From the NCBI GenBank assembly GCA_036501825.1, contig DASXZP010000036.1, positions 558,001 through 622,000 on the forward strand: 64,000 bases of DNA, written 5' to 3'. The notes under the pieces were generated by a model that was not told the origin of the DNA, searched no databases, and saw only the letters and a list, made by a program, of their open reading frames with translations. The DNA comes from JAFECT01 sp036501825. GTDB taxonomy: Bacteria > Pseudomonadota > Alphaproteobacteria > Caulobacterales > Caulobacteraceae. This document shows, piece by piece, positions 50,385-59,198 of this stretch. The first letter of the stretch is position 1, and the number at the start of each line of letters is the position of its first letter. A program made the position numbers and the translations under genes.

Positions 50385-50400
50385 TTAACCCTTCGTTTAC
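50385..50400 (+). promoter_or_regulatory. Second CtrA-like site upstream of podJ
   Basis: TTAA-CCCTTCG-TTTAC, the same one-mismatch form as the gcrA site, ends 51 bases before the podJ start codon. Confidence 0.5.
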
Positions 50401-50451
50401 ACCCAAGACCTGGACGCGTACCGTCCAGAGGTTGGCTGGGAGAGGATTCGC

Positions 50452-53241
50452 ATGAGTGCGGGGGCGCCCTGGAGCGTGAAGGGCATCGATCCCAAGGCGA
50501 GAGAAGTCGCCAAGGATCTGGCCCGCCGTTCCGGCATGACTCTCGGCGAATGGCTCAACCAGATGATCATGGAGGGCGACGGCGAGGACGAGGGCGTGGT
50601 GCCCTTCGGCCGCAAGCCTGCGCCGCCCTACAAGGGCCCCGACCGTAGAGGCCGGCTGCGCCGCCTCGAGGACGCCTACGAGGCGCGCGATCATCATCAC
50701 GGTCGTGACCTGGGCCGCGATCGTGACCGCGGCCGCGCCGCCAACCAGGACGACGAAGAAGAACAACTCGCCCGCGTCAGCGCCGCCATCGAGGCGCTGA
50801 GCACCCGGCTGGAAACCGCCGAGAACCGCACCACCCTGGCCATCTCCGGCGTCGACCAGGCCGTCTCGGGTCTGCTGGCGCGGCTGGAGACCAACGAGCG
50901 CGATCAGTACGCCACCGCCGAGCGGCTGGAGAGCGTCGCCGAGGATCTGCGTGACGGTCAGGGGCGTGTGCTCGACCGCCTGCGTGAGCTGGAACACGAA
51001 GCCCAGTCGCCGCGCACGGTCGAAGCCATGCGCGCGCTGGAAGGCGCGCTCGGCAAGATCGCCGGCCAGGTGCTGGAAGCCGATACGCGCAACCGCAACG
51101 CCGTCGAAGGCGCGCGCGAAGACATGTTCGGCTTGGCCCGTCGCATCGACCAGATCGAGGCGCAACCGTTGGGCCCCGATCCGCAGATGCTGGTCGACGG
51201 CGTGGTCGCGCGCGTGGCCGAGCGGCTGGAGCAGGCCGAGGCGCGCACCTCGGGCGCCATCCGCACCCTGGAATCTTCGCTGTCGCATCTCGACGAGCGT
51301 CTGCGCGGGGCCGAAACCCGCATCGATTCCGACCGCGAGACGCGTTTCGAAAAACTCGCCGCCGATCTGTCGCAACGGGTCGAGGAAGCGCGCTCGGAGC
51401 TGGTGCGCCGCTTCGACGCCGCCGCCGACGGCCGCTTCGACCAGGTCGACCGCGGCATCGCCGAACTGACGACGCATGTGCAAGCCGCCGAGCAACGCTC
51501 GGCCCAGGCCATCGAACGCATGGGGCACGAGGTGTTGCGGATCGCTCAAAACCTGAACCGGCGGATGACCGGCGTGGAGCGCGGCAGCTCGGCCGCGGTT
51601 GAACGCGTCGGCGGCGAAATGGCGCGCGTGGCGCACGCGGTGGAAGACCGCCTGCGCAAGACCGACGATCAGCAGGTGCAGGCGCTGGAGAAACTCGGCG
51701 GCGAGATCGCGCGCATCTCCGAACGCCTGACCGAACGCATCGCCCACTCGGAACGCAAGAGCGCGCTGACCGCCGACGACGTGGGCGAGCGCATCGGCCG
51801 CGTCGCCGACAAGCTGGAAGCCCGCTACGAACGCGCGTCCAGCGACCTCGCCGACCGCATCCGCCAGAGCGAAGAGCGCACCGCACGCCTGCTCGCCGAA
51901 GCGCGCGAAACCATCGACCGCAGCCTGACCCGCGACGTACGGCCGCCCGCGCCCGAGCCCCTGGTATTGCGCGAAGAGCTGGCCCCCGCGCGTGAGCCGG
52001 CGGCGCAGGCGTTCCCGGCCTTCCCGCATGAAGACGCCGGCATCTTCGAAGAGCCGGAAGCGGAGTTGACCTTCGAGGCCGAACCGCCGTTCGCGGCCTT
52101 CCCCGCGCCGCAACCCGCGCCCGCGCCGGTGTATGCGCCCCAGCCGGTCGCCGTCGCGGCCGATCCGGTGTTCGAGGATTATTTCGAACCGCCCCAGGCG
52201 CCGGTTCAGCACGACACCTTCTCCCCGCCGCCGGCCGGCGCCGGCTTCGACGAGTTCTCCGCCGACACCGAGTTCATGAACCCGCACGAGATGCGCGCGG
52301 CCAAGCCCGCCGTCTCCACCCGCGAAGCCATCGAAGCCGCCCGCGCCGCAGCCCGGCTCGGCGTGCGCAACTCGGCCGACAACAGCGGCGCCCTGTTTGC
52401 GGCGATCCGCGGCAAGGGCAAGCTGAACGAACGCGTCGAACAGCAGACCCGCCGCGAAGGCTCGACGGTGAAGACCGCGCTGGCCGCCTCGGCCGTCGCC
52501 ATGCTGCTGGTGTCGGGCGGCGCGGCGACCATGATCCTCGCCAACGACCAGTCGCACCACGGCAAAGCCGGCGGACTGAAGGTGCTGGCCGGCGACCTGT
52601 TCAACACCACCGACAAGGACGCGCCGATCGCGGCCGTCGCGCTGACGCCCGGCGCCGGCGCAAACACGGGCGACCAGAGCGAAGCGCGCGCGCTCTACAA
52701 GACCGCCTACCAGCACATCGAGGACAACGCGCCCCAGGGCGTGAGCGAACTCTCGCGCGCCGCCAATCTCGGCTACGCGCCGGCGCAGTTCTATCTTGCG
52801 ACGCTCTACACCACCGGCCAGTCGGGCGTCGCCAAGGATCCGACCGAGGCGCGGCGCTGGACCGAACGCGCGGCGCTGGGCGGCGACGCGCGCGCGATGT
52901 TCAACCTCGGCATGTTCTACTACGAGGGCACCGGCGGTCCGAAGGACGAGACCGAAGGCGCCAACTGGATGAAGAAGGCTGCCGAACTCGGCCAGGTCGA
53001 CGCCCAGTACAATCTCGCCATGCTGTATGAGCAGGGCCTGGGCGTGAAACACGATCCGGTGGCGGCGTTCAAGTGGTATCTGATCGCCGCGCGCGCCGGC
53101 GACGAAACCTCGCGCACCAGCGCCGCACGATTGCGCCCGACCCTCAGCGAAGACGACCGCACCGGCGCCGAACACGACGCCGCCGCCTTTAAGGCCCCCG
53201 CGCCTGTCATCGCCGAACCGGACGCAACACCGGCGCAGTAG
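50452..53241 (+). CDS. podJ: PodJ-type polarity / localization factor
   Basis: 929 aa. The N-terminus (APWSVKGIDPKAREVAKDLA, RRSGMTLGEWLNQMI) is the conserved PodJ start. A long coiled coil covers about 100-500, a Pro/Glu-rich region about 500-620, one membrane span about 674-695 (TALAASAVAMLLVSGGAATM), and Sel1 repeats about 745-885 in the periplasm (YAPAQFYLATLYTTGQSGVA, GDARAMFNLGMFYYEGTGG, VDAQYNLAMLYEQGLGV). PodJ marks the new pole and recruits flagellar and pilus factors. The C-terminus lacks the peptidoglycan-binding domain of C. crescentus PodJ. ATG 50452 has GAGAGGA upstream. Confidence 0.9.
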   Translation: MSAGAPWSVKGIDPKAREVAKDLARRSGMTLGEWLNQMIMEGDGEDEGVVPFGRKPAPPYKGPDRRGRLRRLEDAYEARDHHHGRDLGRDRDRGRAANQDDEEEQLARVSAAIEALSTRLETAENRTTLAISGVDQAVSGLLARLETNERDQYATAERLESVAEDLRDGQGRVLDRLRELEHEAQSPRTVEAMRALEGALGKIAGQVLEADTRNRNAVEGAREDMFGLARRIDQIEAQPLGPDPQMLVDGVVARVAERLEQAEARTSGAIRTLESSLSHLDERLRGAETRIDSDRETRFEKLAADLSQRVEEARSELVRRFDAAADGRFDQVDRGIAELTTHVQAAEQRSAQAIERMGHEVLRIAQNLNRRMTGVERGSSAAVERVGGEMARVAHAVEDRLRKTDDQQVQALEKLGGEIARISERLTERIAHSERKSALTADDVGERIGRVADKLEARYERASSDLADRIRQSEERTARLLAEARETIDRSLTRDVRPPAPEPLVLREELAPAREPAAQAFPAFPHEDAGIFEEPEAELTFEAEPPFAAFPAPQPAPAPVYAPQPVAVAADPVFEDYFEPPQAPVQHDTFSPPPAGAGFDEFSADTEFMNPHEMRAAKPAVSTREAIEAARAAARLGVRNSADNSGALFAAIRGKGKLNERVEQQTRREGSTVKTALAASAVAMLLVSGGAATMILANDQSHHGKAGGLKVLAGDLFNTTDKDAPIAAVALTPGAGANTGDQSEARALYKTAYQHIEDNAPQGVSELSRAANLGYAPAQFYLATLYTTGQSGVAKDPTEARRWTERAALGGDARAMFNLGMFYYEGTGGPKDETEGANWMKKAAELGQVDAQYNLAMLYEQGLGVKHDPVAAFKWYLIAARAGDETSRTSAARLRPTLSEDDRTGAEHDAAAFKAPAPVIAEPDATPAQ

Positions 53242-53303
53242 AACCGTTGGGCTGCGCCTCCCGCGCCTGACCTCCTATCGCCTGCCCCCACCTCCATCCC
53301 CGA

Positions 53304-53328
53304 CCCTTCCTCCATCGAGGAGGAAGGG
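53304..53328. terminator. Bidirectional terminator / dispersed hairpin repeat
   Basis: CCCTTCCTCC-ATCGA-GGAGGAAGGG is a perfect 10-bp stem between convergent genes. With the preceding CTCCATCCCCG it repeats the element at 8209 in reverse orientation. Confidence 0.65.
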
Positions 53329-53341
53329 AGCGCGCTTCAGT

Positions 53342-54061
53342 CTAGTTGTGGCAAACCCTGTGCAGGTTTGAACCTTCCGTTTCGATGGGGCATTGGCCCG
53401 TGGGCGGGCCCTTCATCGGACGCGCCTTCTCTGCGCGCCGCTCCATCTCGGCCGCGAACTCGCCGCCGGGATCGTTGGGCGGCGGATGGTGGTGCGTACC
53501 GTCGTCGGGCGGGACCTTGCTGCCGAGACGCGCGAGGCATTTGTCCTGTTCTTCGCGCGACAGCCGCCACAGTTCGCCCTTGGCGCAGTTGGCGCCCGCG
53601 CGCATGTAACGCGCGGCGCTGCGTTGATCGTCGAGCTGGCTCTTCACACCGGGCGTGGCCGTCCACTTGCCGTAGGCAGGCGGCGGCGGTGCGGGCAGGG
53701 GCTTTGGTTCCGGCGGTAACGGCGCGGGGGGCAGTTTCGCCGCCGGCGCCGGTGACGGCGTCGCAGCATGTACGTGCGCCGGCTCCGTCCGCGTCGATAT
53801 CGGCGGCGTTTTCGGCGGCTTGCGCTTGGGGTGCTGGAACGCGAACGGCGGGACGATCATCACCTCGATGGCGCGGCCTTCGTGCAGAACCAGGGTGTGG
53901 ATCGACGCGATGAAGCCCACGATGACCAGCGCGTTGACCGCGACCGCGACGCCGAAGGCCATCACGCGTCGGCGGTGCTTCCGCCATGCGGTCCTTGCGA
54001 TGTCCCAGCCCTCCGCCGCGCCCATGCGTCCGCCCGTGCCCGTCGCCTGTGCCTTGACCAT
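53342..54061 (-). CDS. Hypothetical single-span proline-rich periplasmic protein
   Basis: 239 aa from ATG 54061; ATG 54025 is an alternative with a better ribosome site. The protein has a cytoplasmic N-terminus, one span (VMAFGVAVAVNALVIVGFIA), a Pro-rich stretch (LPPAPLPPEPKPLPAPPPP) and a charged C-terminal part with three cysteines. The layout recalls TonB-like or cell-envelope-spanning proteins, but no TonB C-terminal domain is seen. It converges on podJ. Function unknown. Confidence 0.65.
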   Translation of the reverse strand: MVKAQATGTGGRMGAAEGWDIARTAWRKHRRRVMAFGVAVAVNALVIVGFIASIHTLVLHEGRAIEVMIVPPFAFQHPKRKPPKTPPISTRTEPAHVHAATPSPAPAAKLPPAPLPPEPKPLPAPPPPAYGKWTATPGVKSQLDDQRSAARYMRAGANCAKGELWRLSREEQDKCLARLGSKVPPDDGTHHHPPPNDPGGEFAAEMERRAEKARPMKGPPTGQCPIETEGSNLHRVCHN

Positions 54062-54173
54062 GACTTTGCGGCCGAGGATTGACCAGCGTGGCCTTACACG
54101 CGGCGAGAGTGTGGTCTTTTTATTGGAGCGGATTCCGGGCGGAAAACCGCTTCGCACTTTTCCTGAACCCGCT

Positions 54174-54920
54174 CTAGTCCCCCACGAGGATCGCCCAGTT
54201 CAGCGCGTGCACGCGGCCGCGGCCGAGCGCGCAGGCGGTTGGTGCGGTTGAGAACAGCCCTGCGAACGCCGTGTCCCGCACATTCAACCCGCCCGCATAG
54301 GCGCCGAAGGCCGGCAGGATCATCCGCTCGCCGTCGGTGAGGAAACAGCGCGCGCGGACCGCTCGCGCATAGCCGCGCACCTTCGACGCCGGATGCAGGT
54401 GACCGGCCAGTTCGCCGCGCACCGGCCGCGGCGACGGCTCATGCACGAGGTCGAGACCGTCGATGGTCAGCGTGTCGCGCACGTCGCCCGGCAGAAAGCG
54501 CGGCCCGTCCGCATCGTGATTGCCGACCACCCAAATCAGCGCGGTGCGCGCAGCCAGCGCTTCGATGCGCGCGACGTCGCTCGCGTGCAGGCGGCCCTCC
54601 GCCTTGCCGTCGTGAAAACTGTCGCCCAGCAATACGGTGGCCTGTGGCGCGCGCAGGTCGACCTCGGCCTCAAGCCGCGCCAGGGTGTCGCGCGTGTCGT
54701 AGGGCGGCAGCAGCTGGCCGCGCGCGGCGTAGGACGAGCCCTTCTCCAGGTGCAGGTCCGCCGCGATCAGTATCCCGCTCGCCGCCAGCCATAGCGCACC
54801 GGATGCGCTGAGCGTCGCCTCCACCCCGGCCACGCGCGTGACCAGGCCGCCGCAGCCCGCCCGCCGGAATCCGGGTGGCGGAAACAGAGTCCCGGTCTCG
54901 GTGGCGGCGGCGTCGCTCAA
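54174..54920 (-). CDS. pdeM: Ligase-associated DNA damage response endonuclease PdeM
   Basis: 248 aa calcineurin-like metallophosphoesterase with all metal-binding motifs: ILIAADLHLEKGSS, VLLGDSFHDG, WVVGNHDADG, LVHEPSP and GHLHPASKV. The family is found beside an Lhr-like helicase, an ATP-dependent ligase and an exonuclease in bacteria and is thought to trim DNA ends. The start overlaps the helicase stop by four bases (ATGA), so both are made from one transcript. The ligase and exonuclease genes are not next to it. Confidence 0.9.
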   Translation of the reverse strand: MSDAAATETGTLFPPPGFRRAGCGGLVTRVAGVEATLSASGALWLAASGILIAADLHLEKGSSYAARGQLLPPYDTRDTLARLEAEVDLRAPQATVLLGDSFHDGKAEGRLHASDVARIEALAARTALIWVVGNHDADGPRFLPGDVRDTLTIDGLDLVHEPSPRPVRGELAGHLHPASKVRGYARAVRARCFLTDGERMILPAFGAYAGGLNVRDTAFAGLFSTAPTACALGRGRVHALNWAILVGD

Positions 54921-57400
54921 AGGTCTTCCTCCAGGGCCTCGGCGATCAGTTCCTCGGCGTTTTCTTCCAGTATGGCGTCGTGGGCCGCACCGAACACCGG
55001 CTCGCGGCCGATCTCCAGCAGCACCGGCACCGCGAACGGCGAGACTCGCGGCAACGCCACCGGAGTGATGCGGCCCTTGATGCGCTGAAGCAAGCGCGCA
55101 ACACGCGAAACGTCGAGCTGACCCGACGCCGCATCGGCTCGAGCACAGCGCAGCAACAGGTGATCCGGCTGGTGGCGGCGCAGCACGTCATAGATCAGGT
55201 CGGTGGAAAAGGTGATCTGCCGCCCGGACTTCTCCTCGCCCGGAAACCGCCGTTCGATCAGGCCCGACAGTTCCGCGCACTGGCGGAAGGCGCGCTTCAT
55301 CATCACGCTTTCCTCGAGCCAGGCCTCCAGGTCGTCGCCCAGCATGTCCTCCTGGAACAGCTGGTCGAAGTCGAGGTCGCCCAGCGGCCGCATCGCCCAC
55401 AGCGCCAGGGCATAGTCGTTGGCGACGAAGCCGAGCGGGTGCTTGTTCAGCCGCTCCAGCCGCCGCGCCAAAAGTTGGCACAGGGTGCCGTGACTGATGC
55501 GCCCGTCGAACGGATAACAGACGATGTAATGGCGCGAGCCGCGGCGGAAGGTTTCCACCAGCATCTCGTTCTCATGCGGAATGTGCGAGCGGCGCGACTG
55601 CAGCTCCAGCCATTCGTTGACGTCGTAGGGTAGCCGCTTCCACGCCCGTTCGTCGGCGATCATCCGGCGCACGCGCTTGGCCAGATAGGTCGACAGCGCG
55701 AACTTCGAGCCGCCCCAGCTCGGCACCCTGGGATCGGAATTGGCCGGCGCGCGGGTGACATAGGCGTCCAGCCCGTCCACCGCCTCGAAACGCCAGATCT
55801 GACCCGCGAAGATAAAGGTGTCGCCGGCCGTCAGCTGTTCGATGAAGCTCTCCTCCATCTCGCCGACCTTGCGCCCGAACCCGCGGCCCTTGCCGCTGGT
55901 GACGCGGATCGAGAGCATGGGGATGTCGACGATAGCGCCCACGTTCAGGCGATGGCGCTGGGCAAACTGGCCGTTGCGCACGCGCCATTTGCCGTCGAGC
56001 CCCTGGACGATGCGGCGGAAGCGATCGTAGGTTTTCAGCGCATAGCCGCCGGTGGACACGAAATCGAGCACCCGGCCGAAGTCCTCGCGCGTGAGGTCGC
56101 GGTACGGACCGCTGGTGCGGATCTCCGCGTAGAGATCGTCCGCCCTGAACGCCTCGCCGCAGGCGCAGCCCATCACGTGCTGCGCCAGAATATCCTGGGC
56201 GCCGGTGCGCTCAAGATCGCCGTCGAGGTCGTTTTCCGCCACCGCTTCCTTCGCCGCCTCGCATTCCAGCACCTCGAAGCGGTGCGCGGGCACCAGCACC
56301 GCGCGCGACGGCTCGTCGAGGCGGTGATTCGCGCGGCCGATGCGCTGGATCAGGCGCGCCGATCCCTTGGGCGCCGCCAACTGGATGACCAGGTCCACCG
56401 CGCCCCAGTCGATGCCGAGGTCGAGCGTCGAGGTGCAGACCACAGCGCGCAGTTCGCCCCGCGCCATGGCGGCTTCGACCCTGCGCCGCTGTTCCGGCGC
56501 CAGCGAGCCGTGGTGCAACGCGATCGGCAGGCCGTCGTCGTTGATCTCCCACAGCATCTGAAAGGCCATCTCGGCCTGAAAGCGCGTGTTGACGAACACC
56601 AGGGCGGTCTTGGCGCTCTTGATGGTCTCATAGACGTCCTTGATGGCGTGCGCCGCGGTCCAGCCGCTCCAGGGGGTGCCGCCCGACACCAATATATCGA
56701 CCACCGGCACGGCGCCCGGATCGCCCATCACCAGGTCCGCCATCCCCGGCTGCGGCGCCAGCCAGCGGCGCAGCATGTCCGGATCATTCACCGTCGCCGA
56801 CAGCCCCGTGCGCCGCATCCGCGGTGCGAACGACTGCAGCCGCGCGAGGCCCAGGTTCAACAGGTCGCCGCGCTTGGACCCATGCAGCGCGTGGATTTCA
56901 TCCAGCACCACCGCCGACAGATCCGAGAACCAGTCGCGCGCGCCCTCCCAGGCGCAGAACAGCGCGAGCTGCTCCGGCGTGGTCAGCAGAATGTCCGGCG
57001 GATTGACCTTCTGCCGCTGCCGCTTGGACACGGGCGTGTCGCCGGTGCGCGTCTCGACCCGCACGTCGAGCCCCATCTCCGCCACCGGCGTGTTCAGGTT
57101 CCGCTCGACGTCCACCGCCAGCGCCTTCAGCGGAGAGATGTAGAGCGTATGCACCCCGGGCCGCCGATTGGGCGCCGCGCGCCCCGACAGCTCGATCAGC
57201 GAGGGCAGAAACCCGCCCAGGGTCTTGCCGCCCCCGGTCGGCGCAATCAGCAGCGCATTGCGCCCCGCCAACCCCTTTTCCACCATCTCGAGCTGATGCC
57301 GCCGCGGCGCCCAGCCGCGCGAAGCAAACCACGCCTCGAACCGGGGCGGGAGCGGAGGCGGGCCAGGGGTCAGGTTCAACTGCGGCTGGGCGGAGGACAC
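54917..57400 (-). CDS. Ligase-associated DEXH-box helicase, Lhr-like
   Basis: 827 aa SF2 helicase. Walker A is LLIAPTGGGKTLGGF, the Walker B/DEXH box is VVLDEIHALHGSKRG, then LSATVND (motif III), TSTLDLGIDWGAVDLV (motif V) and QRIGRANHRLD (motif VI). The C-terminal half has the Lhr winged-helix and ligase-associated region (HRLNVGAIVDIPMLSIRV). The start is GTG 57400 (MSSAQPQLNLTPG). An 18-bp sequence resembling an SOS box sits 15 bases upstream (57415-57432). Confidence 0.92.
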   Translation of the reverse strand: MSSAQPQLNLTPGPPPLPPRFEAWFASRGWAPRRHQLEMVEKGLAGRNALLIAPTGGGKTLGGFLPSLIELSGRAAPNRRPGVHTLYISPLKALAVDVERNLNTPVAEMGLDVRVETRTGDTPVSKRQRQKVNPPDILLTTPEQLALFCAWEGARDWFSDLSAVVLDEIHALHGSKRGDLLNLGLARLQSFAPRMRRTGLSATVNDPDMLRRWLAPQPGMADLVMGDPGAVPVVDILVSGGTPWSGWTAAHAIKDVYETIKSAKTALVFVNTRFQAEMAFQMLWEINDDGLPIALHHGSLAPEQRRRVEAAMARGELRAVVCTSTLDLGIDWGAVDLVIQLAAPKGSARLIQRIGRANHRLDEPSRAVLVPAHRFEVLECEAAKEAVAENDLDGDLERTGAQDILAQHVMGCACGEAFRADDLYAEIRTSGPYRDLTREDFGRVLDFVSTGGYALKTYDRFRRIVQGLDGKWRVRNGQFAQRHRLNVGAIVDIPMLSIRVTSGKGRGFGRKVGEMEESFIEQLTAGDTFIFAGQIWRFEAVDGLDAYVTRAPANSDPRVPSWGGSKFALSTYLAKRVRRMIADERAWKRLPYDVNEWLELQSRRSHIPHENEMLVETFRRGSRHYIVCYPFDGRISHGTLCQLLARRLERLNKHPLGFVANDYALALWAMRPLGDLDFDQLFQEDMLGDDLEAWLEESVMMKRAFRQCAELSGLIERRFPGEEKSGRQITFSTDLIYDVLRRHQPDHLLLRCARADAASGQLDVSRVARLLQRIKGRITPVALPRVSPFAVPVLLEIGREPVFGAAHDAILEENAEELIAEALEEDL

Positions 57401-57414
57401 CTGGGGCCTATAGC

Positions 57415-57432
57415 ATGTTCCCGTTCCGTTTC
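57415..57432. repeat. Left 18-bp direct repeat of the island
   Basis: ATGTTCCCGTTCCGTTTC is identical to 61249-61266; the bases on either side differ. The repeats enclose a 3816-bp segment with accessory gene content. Read as GTTC-N7-GTTT, each copy is one base from the alphaproteobacterial LexA box. Confidence 0.75.
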
Positions 57433-57498
57433 ACCCCGGGTCGGGTGCTCTCCTAGCTTGCCCCTCAGTGTCCTAAGCTGGGCGGCCGGGTGTCCTAA

Positions 57499-58299
57499 TT
57501 AGAACTGTCCCGCGTTTGGCTTGTCCTTGTAGAGGTCGGCGAGGTCGTCCTCGGCTTCGTCCGGCTCGGCCAGGATTTCCTTGTCGATTTCCAGCTTCGA
57601 GATTAGGCGCTCGATTTCCTTCACGCCGATCTGACCGCTGACGATCAGGCGGAAGTTCGCGCCCTTGGACAGCAGCCCTGAGGTTAGTTCTCGTTCGCCC
57701 GGCATCAGTTTCACCTTATCGCCCGAGGGCGGGTTCCGGAACTCCTGACCCTTGGACCCCTTAGGGTCCTTGTGGTTTTTGGGTTCTTCAGCCGCGCCGC
57801 CGGGCGCCTCTTCCTCTTCGTCAGGCGGATTAAAAGGGTCGGGGACTCCCGCCACAAGGTTCATGGTGGAGAGATAGTTTTTTGCCGCCTTCTCCGCACC
57901 ATCAGGTACGAAGCCCCGTTTGATCAGGGTGAACTTCAGGTTTTCGATGCTTGGAAGCGTGTCGGGGAAGTCTTTCCGAAGTTCCTGAAACAGTGTCGGC
58001 CGGAGGGCCATGCGCGAGAGGGCGGTCTGCCCTTCGGCGGACTCCGCGGGAGCGTTCAGCGCCAAAATGGCATCATCGCTGATGCGCAGCTCGTCGCCGG
58101 ACCCTTCGATCAAGCCGTAGGCCCGAACTGCCCCGATCTTGGCCAACGCACGGCCGTTTAGGCTGCCGTACCCCATGTGCTTGGCGAGCACCGAACGAGA
58201 CATCTTGTTCCGATGTTCGTTGGTGAACACAGGGCGCATGCCCTCAAGAGCCGCGCCCAAGGGAATGCTCGGGTAGTTGGGGCTGCGCACCTTCGGCAT
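57499..58299 (-). CDS. Hypothetical island protein with a winged-helix-like N-terminus
   Basis: 266 aa, soluble. Residues 25-75 look like a helix-turn-helix or winged helix (SRSVLAKHMGYGSLNGRALA, VRAYGLIEGSGDELRISDDA), similar in style to DUF5343 proteins of defence islands. A low-complexity acidic/Lys linker (PPDEEEEAPGGAAEEPKNHK) precedes a C-terminal helical segment (GQIGVKEIERLISKLEIDKE) and an acidic tail. ATG 58299 has AAAGGAGA upstream, held within an 8-bp inverted repeat. No function can be assigned. Confidence 0.7.
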   Translation of the reverse strand: MPKVRSPNYPSIPLGAALEGMRPVFTNEHRNKMSRSVLAKHMGYGSLNGRALAKIGAVRAYGLIEGSGDELRISDDAILALNAPAESAEGQTALSRMALRPTLFQELRKDFPDTLPSIENLKFTLIKRGFVPDGAEKAAKNYLSTMNLVAGVPDPFNPPDEEEEAPGGAAEEPKNHKDPKGSKGQEFRNPPSGDKVKLMPGERELTSGLLSKGANFRLIVSGQIGVKEIERLISKLEIDKEILAEPDEAEDDLADLYKDKPNAGQF

Positions 58300-58326
58300 A
58301 ACCGTCTCCTTTGTATGGCGGTTATG
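58297..58326 (-). promoter_or_regulatory. Inverted repeat enclosing the ribosome site of the 57499 gene
   Basis: CATAACCG (58297-58304) and CGGTTATG (58319-58326) are exact inverted copies. The AAAGGAGA ribosome site lies in the loop and the start codon in one arm, so folding or protein binding could block translation. Confidence 0.5.
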
Positions 58327-58566
58327 TAGGCCGCCGAGGTGGATAATTCAAGAGCATAGTTTAATCCACTAACCCAAACCCCCTTGCTGCACCGAGGGAT
58401 AGGGGCTATATCCCTTCCGTACAAAGGCGGAGGTGAAGATCATGGCCAGGAGGGACGGGAGCCCCGGCGTTCAGCCGACCGGCGCGCGGGGCGAGGACGA
58501 AATAGGAAGGGCCGCTGCCCGGAACCCCTGAGAAGGTAAGGCAGCGACCCTTAATCGGCCTGGTTG

Positions 58567-58640
58567 GCGGGGCTCGTCTAAGGGTAGGACGTCCCGTTTA
58601 CAGCGGCGGAAATCTCGGTCCGAATCCGAGGCCCCAACCA
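58567..58640 (+). tRNA. Degenerate tRNA-like sequence (anticodon UAC, Val-like)
   Basis: A D arm (GTCT AAGGGTA GGAC), an anticodon arm with loop TTTACAG giving TAC (four of five stem pairs), a 5-nt variable region, a T arm (CTCGG TCCGAAT CCGAG) and a CCA at 58638-58640 can be laid out in order. The acceptor stem is only partly paired (GGGGC with GCCCC) and one base short at the 3' side. It may be a decayed or phage-type tRNA. The rest of 58327-58888 shows only a small hairpin (GCCGCTGCC / GGCAGCGAC). Confidence 0.45.
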
Positions 58641-58888
58641 TCGAAGCAATGGGACGACGCGGCGGCAACCGCCTCGGCCCGGATCACTCCTTCGGGATCG
58701 GAGCCCGTCGCGATGACCACTCTGGGAAGTATAGCGAATCACCCGCTTTTTCGCCAGCGCCGGTCGGTCCAGTCTCCCAAGCAATACATTGGACCCATGG
58801 CAAACAACCATCCCATCGACCGGCAAGTCCACGCGGCCCTGACCGGAGAGTTTCCAGTCTGTTGAGTCGTACCTTGAAAGAGGAGCCG

Positions 58889-59122
58889 ATGTTCTACGTT
58901 CACGTGAATTGGCCAAACCATCGCGTACGCGTCCATCGCGAGGACTGCCCGCACATACGCGTTCACCCAGGCGCCGGTGAGGCCAATGACGACTATGTCG
59001 GTCCGATGGGGCTCACTCAAGCCCGCGAATCGGCGCTGGAAACCCTAGCCCAACATCCCCTTTGGAAAGACCGAGAGTCGGACTGTTGGCACTGCGGACG
59101 TGCGGGTAGGCTAGCGTCATGA
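58889..59122 (+). CDS. Small Cys/His-containing island protein
   Basis: 77 aa. ATG 58889 has a strong AGAGGAG four bases upstream. The protein has one cysteine in VHREDCPHIRVH and a CxxC in DCWHCGRAG, with several histidines, a possible zinc site. The centre (LTQARESALETLAQHPLW) is helical. It is not a known family to me. The real ribosome site and coherent composition support it. Confidence 0.65.
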   Translation: MFYVHVNWPNHRVRVHREDCPHIRVHPGAGEANDDYVGPMGLTQARESALETLAQHPLWKDRESDCWHCGRAGRLAS

Positions 59123-59198
59123 CCAGACCACTACCCGGGTCAAGGCCCGGTGCCGCGCCACGCCTTCCTTGTAGCGTGGCAAAGCGTAAGGTCGGTCG

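Noticed and set aside
49984..53175. Long minus-strand open frame (about 1060 codons) opposite podJ
   Set aside because: It is a shadow of a GC-rich, Glu/Ala-coding gene. PodJ on the plus strand has domains, a ribosome site and CtrA sites.
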